A stretch of DNA of 15,829 nt from UPXZ01 sp047973025 (lineage in GTDB: Bacteria; Bacteroidota; Bacteroidia; Bacteroidales; Paludibacteraceae). A program made the translations under genes and the position numbers. The notes under the pieces are model-generated. The model made no database searches. It was not told the DNA's origin and saw nothing but the letters and a program-made list of their open reading frames with translations. Shown in pieces: positions 8,676 through 15,254 of the stretch (positions are counted from its first letter, which is position 1; each line of letters begins with the position of its first letter). The stretch is taken from the NCBI GenBank assembly GCA_047973025.1, contig JBKEBE010000087.1, forward strand, positions 1-15,829, given 5' to 3'.

Positions 8676-9950
8676 TTAATTCACGTCAATGTTGTATTCC
8701 TTTATTTTTCGGTAGAGTGTTCGTTCTGAAATTTTTAGCTCTTCCGCCGCGGGCTTTCTTCTCCCTCTGTATTTTTCGAGAGTACGAATAATCATTTGTT
8801 TTTCCATATCAGCCAGACTATAAGCCCCATTTTCTTCGCTATACTCTTCTTCGTCGTTGATCAATTCCACGTCATCAACGTCGTGAAAAAGTCGATCGTC
8901 ATCGTGATGAACGACAGCTTTGACAGAACCAGTACCGGAATGATTATCAACAGGATAGTGTGTAAATGTTGAAGCCGGATTCGACGTGTTTTCGTGGGGT
9001 TGGTAATGCCTGTCAGTCATTAAATCATTCACTACTTTCTTCAGTTCAGTCATGTCTTTTTTCATATCAAAAAGTACCTGATAGAGAATCTCGCGTTCGC
9101 TGTTAAATGTTTTTCCATCCGATTTACCGGTAGTTAAGATCGCCGGAAGTTTTTCCATATTTTCGTCAGGAAGATATGAACGCAGAATGGTTGCCGATAC
9201 TTCTCGTTGCTGTTCTATCACGGAGATCCGTTCAGTAATATTTTTTAGTTGTCTTACATTTCCATTCCAATAGTAGTTTGTCAAAATGGCTTTGGCTTCA
9301 TCGGTCAGACGAATGGGAGGCATATTGTATTTTTCGGCAAAGTCTGCCGCAAATTTTCGAAACAACAACGAAATATCATCTTTCCGTTCGCGCAAAGGTG
9401 GTATATAAATGGGTACTGAATTTAACCTGTAAAATAAATCTTCTCTAAATCTCCCGTCTCGTATGGCTTCGGTGATGTTCATGTTTGTAGCTGCAACCAC
9501 GCGCACATCAGTCTTTAACGTTTTGGATGAGCCGACTTTGATGAATTCGCCGGCTTCGAGTACACGAAGCAATCTCACTTGTGTCGCTAACGGCAACTCG
9601 CCGACTTCGTCCAGAAATATGGTACCTCCGTCGGCAACTTCAAAGTAGCCTTTGCGGTCGGCAGTCGCTCCGGTAAAAGAGCCTTTCTCGTGTCCAAAAA
9701 GTTCCGAATCAATGGTTCCTTCCGGAATAGCACCACAGTTTACGGCAATGTAAGGACCGTGCTTACGATGACTGTTGTTGTGAATTATTTGTGGAAAATT
9801 CTCTTTCCCGACTCCGCTTTCACCGGTAATGAGTACGGTGAGATCGGTCGGAGCGACTTGCACAGCTACACTTATAGCCCGATTCAATGCTTCGGCATTA
9901 CCTATAATGCCAAAACGTTGTTTGACTGCTTGTAAATCAGATGGTTTCAT
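8676..9950 (-). CDS. Sigma-54 interacting AAA+ transcriptional activator without sensory domain
   Basis: This 424-residue protein opens almost directly with a sigma-54 activation AAA+ domain. Walker A is GESGVGKE (43-50), the sigma-54 contact loop is GSFTGA (90-95) in place of the usual GAFTGA, and Walker B is IFLDEVGEL (111-119). Also visible are VRLLRVLEAGEF, REDLFYRLNSVPI with the arginine finger region, and YYWNGNVRQLKN (226-237). A variable linker (about 285-375) contains a short predicted coiled coil and an acidic/His stretch. A Fis-type helix-turn-helix closes the protein (about 382-424, AAEELKISERTLYRKIKEYN). No receiver, GAF or PAS domain precedes the ATPase, so activity is probably controlled by level or by a partner. 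It heads the lptE-secG unit with an 86-bp gap. Confidence 0.95.
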   Translation of the reverse strand: MKPSDLQAVKQRFGIIGNAEALNRAISVAVQVAPTDLTVLITGESGVGKENFPQIIHNNSHRKHGPYIAVNCGAIPEGTIDSELFGHEKGSFTGATADRKGYFEVADGGTIFLDEVGELPLATQVRLLRVLEAGEFIKVGSSKTLKTDVRVVAATNMNITEAIRDGRFREDLFYRLNSVPIYIPPLRERKDDISLLFRKFAADFAEKYNMPPIRLTDEAKAILTNYYWNGNVRQLKNITERISVIEQQREVSATILRSYLPDENMEKLPAILTTGKSDGKTFNSEREILYQVLFDMKKDMTELKKVVNDLMTDRHYQPHENTSNPASTFTHYPVDNHSGTGSVKAVVHHDDDRLFHDVDDVELINDEEEYSEENGAYSLADMEKQMIIRTLEKYRGRRKPAAEELKISERTLYRKIKEYNIDVN

Positions 9951-9986
9951 CTATCGAAATTTTGTAATTTTTAAGTCAATCTTCAT
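9951..9986 (-). CDS. Possible 11-residue leader ORF abutting the sigma-54 activator
   Basis: On the minus strand an ATG at 9984-9986 opens an 11-codon frame (MKIDLKITKFR) whose TAG stop at 9951-9953 lies directly against the ATG of the activator (TAGATG). Such an arrangement could couple translation of the downstream gene. The peptide has no run of one amino acid that would suggest attenuation by charged tRNA, and a frame this short can arise by chance. Confidence 0.25.
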   Translation of the reverse strand: MKIDLKITKFR

Positions 9987-10037
9987 GGGCTTTTATTAAC
10001 TTTCAAACGGCTGACAAATTGACTTATTAAAACCTGA

Positions 10038-10045
10038 CAAAATTA
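10038..10045 (-). promoter_or_regulatory. Candidate -7 element before the sigma-54 activator
   Basis: The minus strand reads TAATTTTG, an exact TAnnTTTG match, 87 bp upstream of the activator ATG. No good -33 element is seen at 17-20 bp. The octamer TTTGTCAG overlaps its 3' end and occurs again 23 bp further downstream. Confidence 0.35.
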
Positions 10046-10118
10046 CAAAAAATTTTTGAATAGTATCTGTTATAAACGGTTAAAAAAAAATAGAAGGTTT
10101 AAATGAAAACACTAAAAA

Positions 10119-10655
10119 CTAAACGGAAACACGATACACTTCTTCGTAAATTTTCTTTTTTATTTCTTCGAAATTTGAAGTTGCAAAATCAATATTATCG
10201 CTCATCAAATGCAATAGAATGTAATTTTCTCCTTCTTCATAAGGCGGTTGTAGGTAATCTCTCGGGATAATTTCAAAACCCAATCGACGATAAAACTCCA
10301 ATCGACGGCTTCCCCAATCGGAATTTTCAGCCGTTTCGGCTTCCAGTACCAAAGGAACATCAACCGAAGTACGGGCTAACGTTATGGTTTTTTCGCCTAA
10401 TTTATGTCCGCGTAAAGGTGGCTCAATGGCTAAATGCTCTACAAAAAAGAATTCGTCCAAATCCCAATAATTAAAGAAACCAACCAATTCTTTATTCATC
10501 AGAACGGCATTGCAGTAAAATTTATTCTGATTATTAATCAGCACATTCAATTCTTCAACTGACCGACGTTGGTTCGCGGGAAAAGCTTCCGTGTAAAGTT
10601 GAACGAGGGATCCCCAATAGGTGTTATCGACGGATTGTAAACGGATAATTTCCAT
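10119..10655 (-). CDS. GNAT family N-acetyltransferase
   Basis: This 178-residue cytoplasmic protein has the GNAT fold. A beta strand and acetyl-CoA loop lie at about 71-95 (FVEHLAIEPPLRGHKLGEKT), where RGHKLG stands in the place of the usual R/QxxGxG/A loop with Lys at the middle glycine. Motif B is RRLEFYRRLGFEII (117-130), with the tyrosine and LGFE signature common to the family. The acceptor substrate cannot be read from the sequence. It follows menA by 61 bp on the same strand and may be cotranscribed. No intrinsic terminator is recognisable after it, only a T-rich stretch around 10082-10090 without a stem. Confidence 0.88.
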   Translation of the reverse strand: MEIIRLQSVDNTYWGSLVQLYTEAFPANQRRSVEELNVLINNQNKFYCNAVLMNKELVGFFNYWDLDEFFFVEHLAIEPPLRGHKLGEKTITLARTSVDVPLVLEAETAENSDWGSRRLEFYRRLGFEIIPRDYLQPPYEEGENYILLHLMSDNIDFATSNFEEIKKKIYEEVYRVSV

Positions 10656-10716
10656 AATAATACTGCATAATTAGTTAGATTATCGACGTTAAGTATTCTA
10701 AAAAATTGGACGAAAG

Positions 10717-11625
10717 CTATCTCCCCAGAACAAAACCAATCCCGCCCGCGAGCGAAAATAAAATCGTTCCGATGGAAATAACCTTCATTTGTTTGTCAAG
10801 TGTTTTGCCTTCATTGCCGAAAACCGAATGTAAATGCCAAGCAAATACGGGAAAAGTCAAGACGTACAAATAGCCAAAAGCATTCATTTTCTGTATTATG
10901 CTATAAATAGACATCAAGACAAATGCCAAGGTAATCAGAGCGAAATGGTAAACTTTAGCCGATTTCAAACCCATTCTACCAGCAAGTGTTTTTTTCTTAA
11001 AATTGGTATCGTTATCGATATCCCGCATGTTGTTTTGATTGAGCATGGCGGTAGAAAGCAACCCGATTGATGACGCGGGTAAGAAAATGGAGAGATAAAT
11101 TGACTTTGCCATCAAAAAATAAACGCCAACTACACTGACAATACCAAAAAAAATGAAGACAAATAAATCTCCCAGCCCAATATAACCGTACGCATTTTGA
11201 CCAAAAGTATATTTAATTGCAGCCACTATTGTCAAGCTCCCCAGGAGAATCATTATCCAACTTTGAATTGAAAGAAAACTATCAAAGGCTGTCCAAATCA
11301 AACAAAGACCAAATAAGGCTGAAAGTACGATAAAAACCAACAAAAATCGAGACAGATTCTTTTCTGTTAATTTTCCGCGTTGCACGCTGCGAATAGGACC
11401 CAGACGATGTTCGTTATCGGTTCCTTTTTGCAAATCTCCCAATTCGTTGGCTATATTTGACAAAATCTGAAGGGATAATGCTGTCAACAAAGCCCATGAG
11501 AAGACACCGGTATCCCACTGTAAACGTGATGTCGCAAGCATTCCCCCCATAATAATACCGGACACCGAAAGTGGTAAGGTACGTAAACGCATACTTTCTA
11601 AGTAGAATCGTAATTTTGTATCCAT
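10717..11625 (-). CDS. menA: 1,4-dihydroxy-2-naphthoate polyprenyltransferase (MenA)
   Basis: MenA is an integral membrane enzyme that attaches a polyprenyl chain to 1,4-dihydroxy-2-naphthoate, the step that makes demethylmenaquinone. From the ATG at 11623-11625 the protein has 302 residues and about eight to nine hydrophobic helices. The first aspartate-rich prenyl-diphosphate site is NELGDLQKGTDNEHRLGP (60-77), and the second is NNMRDIDNDTNFKKKTLAG in the C-terminal half. RLRTLPLSVSGIIMG near the N-terminus is also typical. A GTG start at 11644-11646 would lie inside the candidate -7 box, so the ATG is preferred. The gene begins a unit with the GNAT gene; the other men genes are not in the window. 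Confidence 0.95.
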   Translation of the reverse strand: MDTKLRFYLESMRLRTLPLSVSGIIMGGMLATSRLQWDTGVFSWALLTALSLQILSNIANELGDLQKGTDNEHRLGPIRSVQRGKLTEKNLSRFLLVFIVLSALFGLCLIWTAFDSFLSIQSWIMILLGSLTIVAAIKYTFGQNAYGYIGLGDLFVFIFFGIVSVVGVYFLMAKSIYLSIFLPASSIGLLSTAMLNQNNMRDIDNDTNFKKKTLAGRMGLKSAKVYHFALITLAFVLMSIYSIIQKMNAFGYLYVLTFPVFAWHLHSVFGNEGKTLDKQMKVISIGTILFSLAGGIGFVLGR

Positions 11626-11645
11626 ATTTTCGTCTAAATCCGGCA

Positions 11646-11674
11646 CAAAATTACGAAAAATATGTGTTTACAAG
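11646..11674 (-). promoter_or_regulatory. Candidate menA promoter (-33 and -7)
   Basis: The minus strand carries TAATTTTG (11646-11653), an exact TAnnTTTG match, 20 bp upstream of the menA ATG. A CTTG (11671-11674) lies 17 bp further upstream in the -33 position. It falls between menA and the terminator of the preceding gene, as expected for a new transcription unit. Confidence 0.5.
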
Positions 11675-11707
11675 GTAAGCTAAGTCTTGATGTGTGGGTT
11701 TTAAAAC

Positions 11708-11738
11708 AAAAAAAACCGTGAACATGTATTTCACGGTT
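11708..11738 (-). terminator. Intrinsic terminator after the Cys/Lys repeat gene
   Basis: On the minus strand a perfect 9-bp stem (AACCGTGAA with TTCACGGTT, arms 11730-11738 and 11714-11722) with a 7-nt loop runs into eight T residues (complement of 11708-11715). It lies about 20 bp after the stop codon of the small secreted protein. Confidence 0.9.
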
Positions 11739-11759
11739 CTATTAAGTTGATGGAATTGC

Positions 11760-12020
11760 TTAGTTCTGAGCAGTCGTTTTATTGGCGCAACAAGAAGATT
11801 TTTTTTCGGCAGTAGCAACATCTTTCTTGCATTCCGCCTTTTTTGCGTCTTTGCATTCGGCTTTTTTGGCATCTTTGCATTCGGCTTTTGTTTTGCCTTC
11901 GCAACATTCTTTTTTAGCCGGTTCTGCTTTGGTCTCTTTCTTTGCGGGTACTTGAGCTGTCATTACTGACATGGAAATAAATAGGGCAACAACTGCCATT
12001 GAAATTTTGTTTGCTTTCAT
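11760..12020 (-). CDS. Secreted Cys/Lys-rich repeat protein, possible metal binder
   Basis: From the ATG at 12018-12020 the protein has 86 residues. A signal peptide (MKANKISMAVVALFISMSVMTAQ) is followed by a short mature region of about 63 residues made almost entirely of Lys, Ala, Glu, Cys and Asp. Seven cysteines occur as CC, three single cysteines in an eight-residue repeat (KKAECKDA and variants), and a final CC near the C-terminus. I recognise no characterised family. The composition resembles a periplasmic metallothionein-like metal buffer, which is inference from the ligands and from the neighbouring HMA and TonB genes. An in-frame ATG at 12057-12059 would add 13 residues before the signal peptide and is less likely. 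It has its own candidate promoter and terminator, so it is a single-gene unit. Confidence 0.75.
   Translation of the reverse strand: MKANKISMAVVALFISMSVMTAQVPAKKETKAEPAKKECCEGKTKAECKDAKKAECKDAKKAECKKDVATAEKKSSCCANKTTAQN
11826..11893 (-). repeat. 24-bp tandem repeat inside the Cys/Lys-rich gene
   Basis: The core GCATTC (plus strand) recurs at 11829, 11853 and 11877, exactly 24 bp apart, and each unit encodes a variant of KKAECKDA. The units differ by a few substitutions (GAT/GAC, GCC/GCA/GCG). Copy number is about two and a half to three. Confidence 0.85.
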
Positions 12021-12073
12021 CTTTTTGAATAATAAATTTGGTAAATTGTTTAGTTTCATTCTATTTTACATCG

Positions 12074-12081
12074 CAAATATA
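12074..12081 (-). promoter_or_regulatory. Candidate -7 element before the Cys/Lys-rich gene
   Basis: The minus strand reads TATATTTG, an exact TAnnTTTG match, 53 bp upstream of the preferred ATG at 12020 and 14 bp upstream of the alternative ATG at 12059. No clear -33 TTTG is visible. Confidence 0.45.
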
Positions 12082-12149
12082 TTTATTTTTCTCGATATAC
12101 ATTATAAATAAGTTCTATTTCTGTACGATTTAATATATTTTTCGATTTA

Positions 12150-12461
12150 TTATGATTTTTCTTCTACGACAACGGCATTATATCCCAGTTTGTCAAATGC
12201 TTCAATAATTTTTTCTTCGTTCGTTTTTCGGGTATCGAATGTAAGCGTTACCTGCTTATTGTCCAACGATACCTGCATATCTTTTATGCCTTTTTCAAAA
12301 GCGATATTCTTCTCTATTTTCTTTTTGCAGTTTTCGCAGGTCATTGACACATCAAACGTTACCGTTTTAATGTTTACATCTTTCTTTTTCGTTTGCGCTT
12401 CAGCGTGAATGGATATTGCCAACACACTTAACGTGATTATAATTATACTTTTGAGTTTCAT
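12150..12461 (-). CDS. Secreted heavy-metal-associated (HMA) domain protein
   Basis: From the ATG at 12459-12461 the protein has 103 residues: a signal peptide (about 1-23, ending HAEAQ) and one ferredoxin-like HMA domain (about 32-99). The metal site is SMTCENC (39-45), with Cys42 and Cys45 as ligands, followed by a classic HMA pattern (KGIKDMQVSLDNKQVTLTFD and a final LGYNAVVVE). CopZ-like HMA proteins carry Cu(I) in the cytoplasm; this one is exported, so I infer a periplasmic metal carrier that works with the TonB receptor 25 bp upstream. A longer reading from 12578 would overlap the receptor gene and place about 39 residues before the signal peptide, so it is rejected. No terminator is evident after it. 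Confidence 0.9.
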   Translation of the reverse strand: MKLKSIIIITLSVLAISIHAEAQTKKKDVNIKTVTFDVSMTCENCKKKIEKNIAFEKGIKDMQVSLDNKQVTLTFDTRKTNEEKIIEAFDKLGYNAVVVEEKS

Positions 12462-12486
12462 TTTTTTATTTTTTTGTTTGTTATTA

Positions 12487-14697
12487 CTAATCTTTTGATA
12501 AAGCCCAACGCATACCCAAGTAAAACGTTCTTCCGTGCATGGGTCCCCATACCATAGAAGCGTCAAAATTATTGCCAAACGGATTTGCTACATCTATAAT
12601 CGGATAAGGCTGAACAAAATTCGTTAAATTTTCAGCACCGGCATAAATCGACCATGTCCTGAAATTTTTGGTAACTTGCGCCATCATATTCGTAAATGGC
12701 TTAAATTCAGTTTCCCAAAGCGGATTCAACTTGTCGGGGTCCGGTAAACGACCGCCACCATTAAATTGTACTGTATAATCAAACTGCCATTTGTTTAACG
12801 GAGTTTGGTATGATAAACTAACGATACTTTTGCTCCGATTGTTCAACGGTTTCTCGCGAAGTTCACCATTTATCGTCGTTTTAACATTATTGATACGATG
12901 CGCCACTGTCGCGGTTAATCCCCTTAGGATCTCCAGATTCGCTTCAACCTGAAAACTATTGGAGAAAGATTTTCCATTCAGGTTATTGAAACTTACGGCA
13001 TGTGCGTCTGTATCCATATCACCTACTACCTGATTTTTGAAATCGGTGTAAAACCACTCAAACATCAGTCCCATCTCTCTCCTACTCCATATCGGGATAA
13101 AAATGTGTGCTGTGGCTCCGTAATTCCACGCTTCTTCGGGTTTCAAATCCGGGCCAATGTTCATTTTCCGGTTACTGGCGAGTAAGAAATTATTTTCCGC
13201 AAGCACGTTTGGCGCTCTGTATCCTTTTCCCGCCGCCGCACGCAAATGCAAAACATCCGCGATATTATACCGCACATGAAAACGGGGTGAGACAAATATA
13301 CCGTAAACCGAGTTGTAATCGCCACGAATCCCTGCCATTGCCGAAAGATTGCCATAATTCAAACTGTATTCGGCAAACGCACCGGGTACGTATTCGGTAC
13401 GCTTCAACGGAAAAGTGGCATCTGTGGTTAGCAATTCGTCATAGGTATCCATATTGAAACTTGTTCCTATCGAAAGTTTATTATTTTCGTTCAGTTCGGT
13501 ATCATAGATCACGTTCGCGTAGATATTATTTTGACTACCGTTGTACAATTTATTGCCGTACACAGCGTCCTGATTATGGATACTTCCACTGACAATAATT
13601 CCCAGACTGGATTGACGGCTGTGTGTATGCGCGGGATCATCATGGTTATGATCTTCATTACCAAATAAAAAGCCGTTTTTTACAAAAAATTCATACCGTT
13701 CGGTGTCAATGCCTACTTTATAGTTTCCGTTAATTTGTCCGCCGATTCTCTTTTCGGATATTCCACGAATAAACGCTTGAAGAATATAATTGTCTTTTTG
13801 ATAAAACCAACGATTAGCCAGATTGTACTGGCGCGTTCGGGGTAGATCCATGTAGTCGTCCTTGTTGTAATCCAGATTCAAAAACTCATTTGATGCGTGC
13901 ATTAACACGGATGTGGACAAGTTTTCATTTAGCGATACGGCCGCGTCTAAGTTACTTTCCACTCTTCCGGTAGAACTTGAATATAAATTCAGCGAAACTT
14001 TATCGCTCAGTTGTGGTTTCTTATATTCTACATTTATCTGACCTGCAATCGCTTCGTATCCCGTTTTTACGGATGCAACCCCTTTGGAGATTTGTATGCT
14101 TTCCATCCAAGGACCCGGGATGTAGCCCATCCCATAAGCGGAGGATAAACCGCGAAGATTGGGAATGTTTTCAGTCAGCATCTGAACATAATTTCCGGAA
14201 AGTCCCAGCAACCTGATTTGCTTGGCACCTGTGGCTGCATCGCTGTAAGACACATCGACTGAAGCATTTGTTTCAAAACTCTCCGACAGATTACAACATG
14301 CTGCTTTTCGCAGTTCATTGGCATTTAATGTTTCCATGTTATTTACAGCCAGCCGATTGACATTTTTACCGGAACGTCTCTGAACAACGGTTACTTCCTT
14401 CAGCTCACGCAAATCGCTTAAGACAATATTTAAATGGTCAGCGGTGTTATTCGTACTGATATCCAATGTATCGGTAACAAATCCGACACTGCTGATAACC
14501 AATAAGTATGTATCATCCGATTTCGGGATTTGGAAATGACCGTTTTTGTCGGCTACCGCGCCGTTTTCTGAGTCAATCCAGCGAATATGTGCTCCTATAA
14601 CCGGCTCACCGGATTGGTCTTTTATGAACCCATGAATTTGGGCAGAAAGATTGACCGATATTATTGTCAATATCGGAATTAATAGATATTTTTTCAT
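12487..14697 (-). CDS. TonB-dependent receptor, metal-associated type
   Basis: This 736-residue outer-membrane receptor has a signal peptide (1-20), a carboxypeptidase-like regulatory domain (about 21-95, with the SVGF motif at 70-73), a plug (about 100-225) and a 22-strand barrel to the C-terminus, which ends TFYLGMRWALSKD. The plug contains two adjacent cysteines in KAACCNLSESFETNASVDVS (131-150), which I recall as a feature of a receptor subfamily found beside HMA proteins. A histidine-rich stretch, NEDHNHDDPAHTHS (347-360), probably forms an extracellular loop and could bind metal. With the HMA gene 25 bp downstream, metal (perhaps copper) uptake is the best inference; a metal chelate is equally possible. 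The ATG at 14695-14697 fits the signal peptide. Confidence 0.92.
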   Translation of the reverse strand: MKKYLLIPILTIISVNLSAQIHGFIKDQSGEPVIGAHIRWIDSENGAVADKNGHFQIPKSDDTYLLVISSVGFVTDTLDISTNNTADHLNIVLSDLRELKEVTVVQRRSGKNVNRLAVNNMETLNANELRKAACCNLSESFETNASVDVSYSDAATGAKQIRLLGLSGNYVQMLTENIPNLRGLSSAYGMGYIPGPWMESIQISKGVASVKTGYEAIAGQINVEYKKPQLSDKVSLNLYSSSTGRVESNLDAAVSLNENLSTSVLMHASNEFLNLDYNKDDYMDLPRTRQYNLANRWFYQKDNYILQAFIRGISEKRIGGQINGNYKVGIDTERYEFFVKNGFLFGNEDHNHDDPAHTHSRQSSLGIIVSGSIHNQDAVYGNKLYNGSQNNIYANVIYDTELNENNKLSIGTSFNMDTYDELLTTDATFPLKRTEYVPGAFAEYSLNYGNLSAMAGIRGDYNSVYGIFVSPRFHVRYNIADVLHLRAAAGKGYRAPNVLAENNFLLASNRKMNIGPDLKPEEAWNYGATAHIFIPIWSRREMGLMFEWFYTDFKNQVVGDMDTDAHAVSFNNLNGKSFSNSFQVEANLEILRGLTATVAHRINNVKTTINGELREKPLNNRSKSIVSLSYQTPLNKWQFDYTVQFNGGGRLPDPDKLNPLWETEFKPFTNMMAQVTKNFRTWSIYAGAENLTNFVQPYPIIDVANPFGNNFDASMVWGPMHGRTFYLGMRWALSKD

Positions 14698-14703
14698 TAT
14701 TTA

Positions 14704-14788
14704 ATTTGAATTTTATTATACATTAATTAGCTAATTATCAGACATAAAAATGCCTGATCTTCAATTTAATTAACATTAAAATTCAAAT
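14704..14788 (-). promoter_or_regulatory. Nested inverted repeats between the Cys/His gene and the TonB receptor gene
   Basis: The gap carries three symmetrical elements. The outer arms 14704-14715 and 14777-14788 are a perfect 12-bp inverted repeat (ATTTGAATTTTA with TAAAATTCAAAT). Inside lie a hairpin with 9-bp arms (14737-14745 and 14750-14758, UUUU loop) and a 14-bp palindrome, TAATTAGCTAATTA (14724-14737). The hairpin pairs fully, with one G-U pair, only in the RNA read from the minus strand. One outer arm covers the TGA stop of the upstream gene (14783-14785); the other lies 7-18 bases before the receptor ATG. No T-tract follows, so it is not a standard terminator. The outer arms are AT-rich with one G-C pair, and chance is possible. 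Confidence 0.45.
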
Positions 14789-15244
14789 AATAAGAACGGA
14801 TTTTTGGCAGAGTATTTTTCTGCCTTTTTGTAGAATGAAATCTTCGGGGGGAGAGTAATTAATCCCCGATTTGAAAGTTATTTCGCTAAGTTCCTCTACT
14901 TCTAAAATAGAGCCAAACAATTCAATATAGACAGAATAAATGTCATGAAATGAGAATTGATTTTTACCGATGGATGGAACGTCAACCGTCAAGCGATTGA
15001 TGTTACAACCTTTTTCTAAGGCATGCATACAAGTCTTTGACTGAGTATCGGGAGGAAACGCCGTATCTTTACAAACATGATGATGTTCGTGAACACTTGC
15101 GCAGGCAACCTCCGCAAGATGTTCAACTCCGGCATTCCTACAGTCATCACAACAAAACTGAACGATGTTGTATCCTGTACCGGCAAGTAAAAACATAGCC
15201 GCCAGCAACAAACTGAAAACAATATGTGGGAGAGTTCCTTTCAT
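14783..15244 (-). CDS. Membrane-anchored Cys/His-rich protein heading the metal unit
   Basis: From the ATG at 15242-15244 the protein has 153 residues. It starts with a hydrophobic segment (about 6-24) that is a signal peptide or membrane anchor. Metal-ligand clusters follow: FCCDDC (30-35), C48, then HEHHHVC (52-58), CMH (72-74) and GC (79-80). The C-terminal half has fewer ligands, with SPPEDF (131-136) and a final cysteine at 146. The CC and PP landmarks recall small Bacteroidota proteins annotated as the HYC_CC_PP family beside TonB/HMA genes, but I am not certain of membership. I infer metal sensing, delivery or protection in the envelope. An ATG at 15277 lies upstream of the candidate promoter box and is rejected. 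It precedes the receptor gene by 85 bp. Confidence 0.75.
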   Translation of the reverse strand: MKGTLPHIVFSLLLAAMFLLAGTGYNIVQFCCDDCRNAGVEHLAEVACASVHEHHHVCKDTAFPPDTQSKTCMHALEKGCNINRLTVDVPSIGKNQFSFHDIYSVYIELFGSILEVEELSEITFKSGINYSPPEDFILQKGRKILCQKSVLII

Positions 15245-15254
15245 ATTTCGTTTG

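Noticed and set aside
10076..10118. Possible terminator after the GNAT gene
   Set aside because: There is a T-rich run on the minus strand but no stem of useful length before it.
11626..11646. GTG start for MenA, seven codons upstream
   Set aside because: It falls at the candidate -7 element, so it would lie upstream of the transcript start.
12462..12578. Longer N-terminus for the HMA protein
   Set aside because: It overlaps the 3' end of the TonB receptor gene and would put 39 residues ahead of a clear signal peptide.
13107..13457. Plus-strand frame of 116 codons inside the TonB receptor gene
   Set aside because: It is antisense to well-supported barrel strands and has no start signal.
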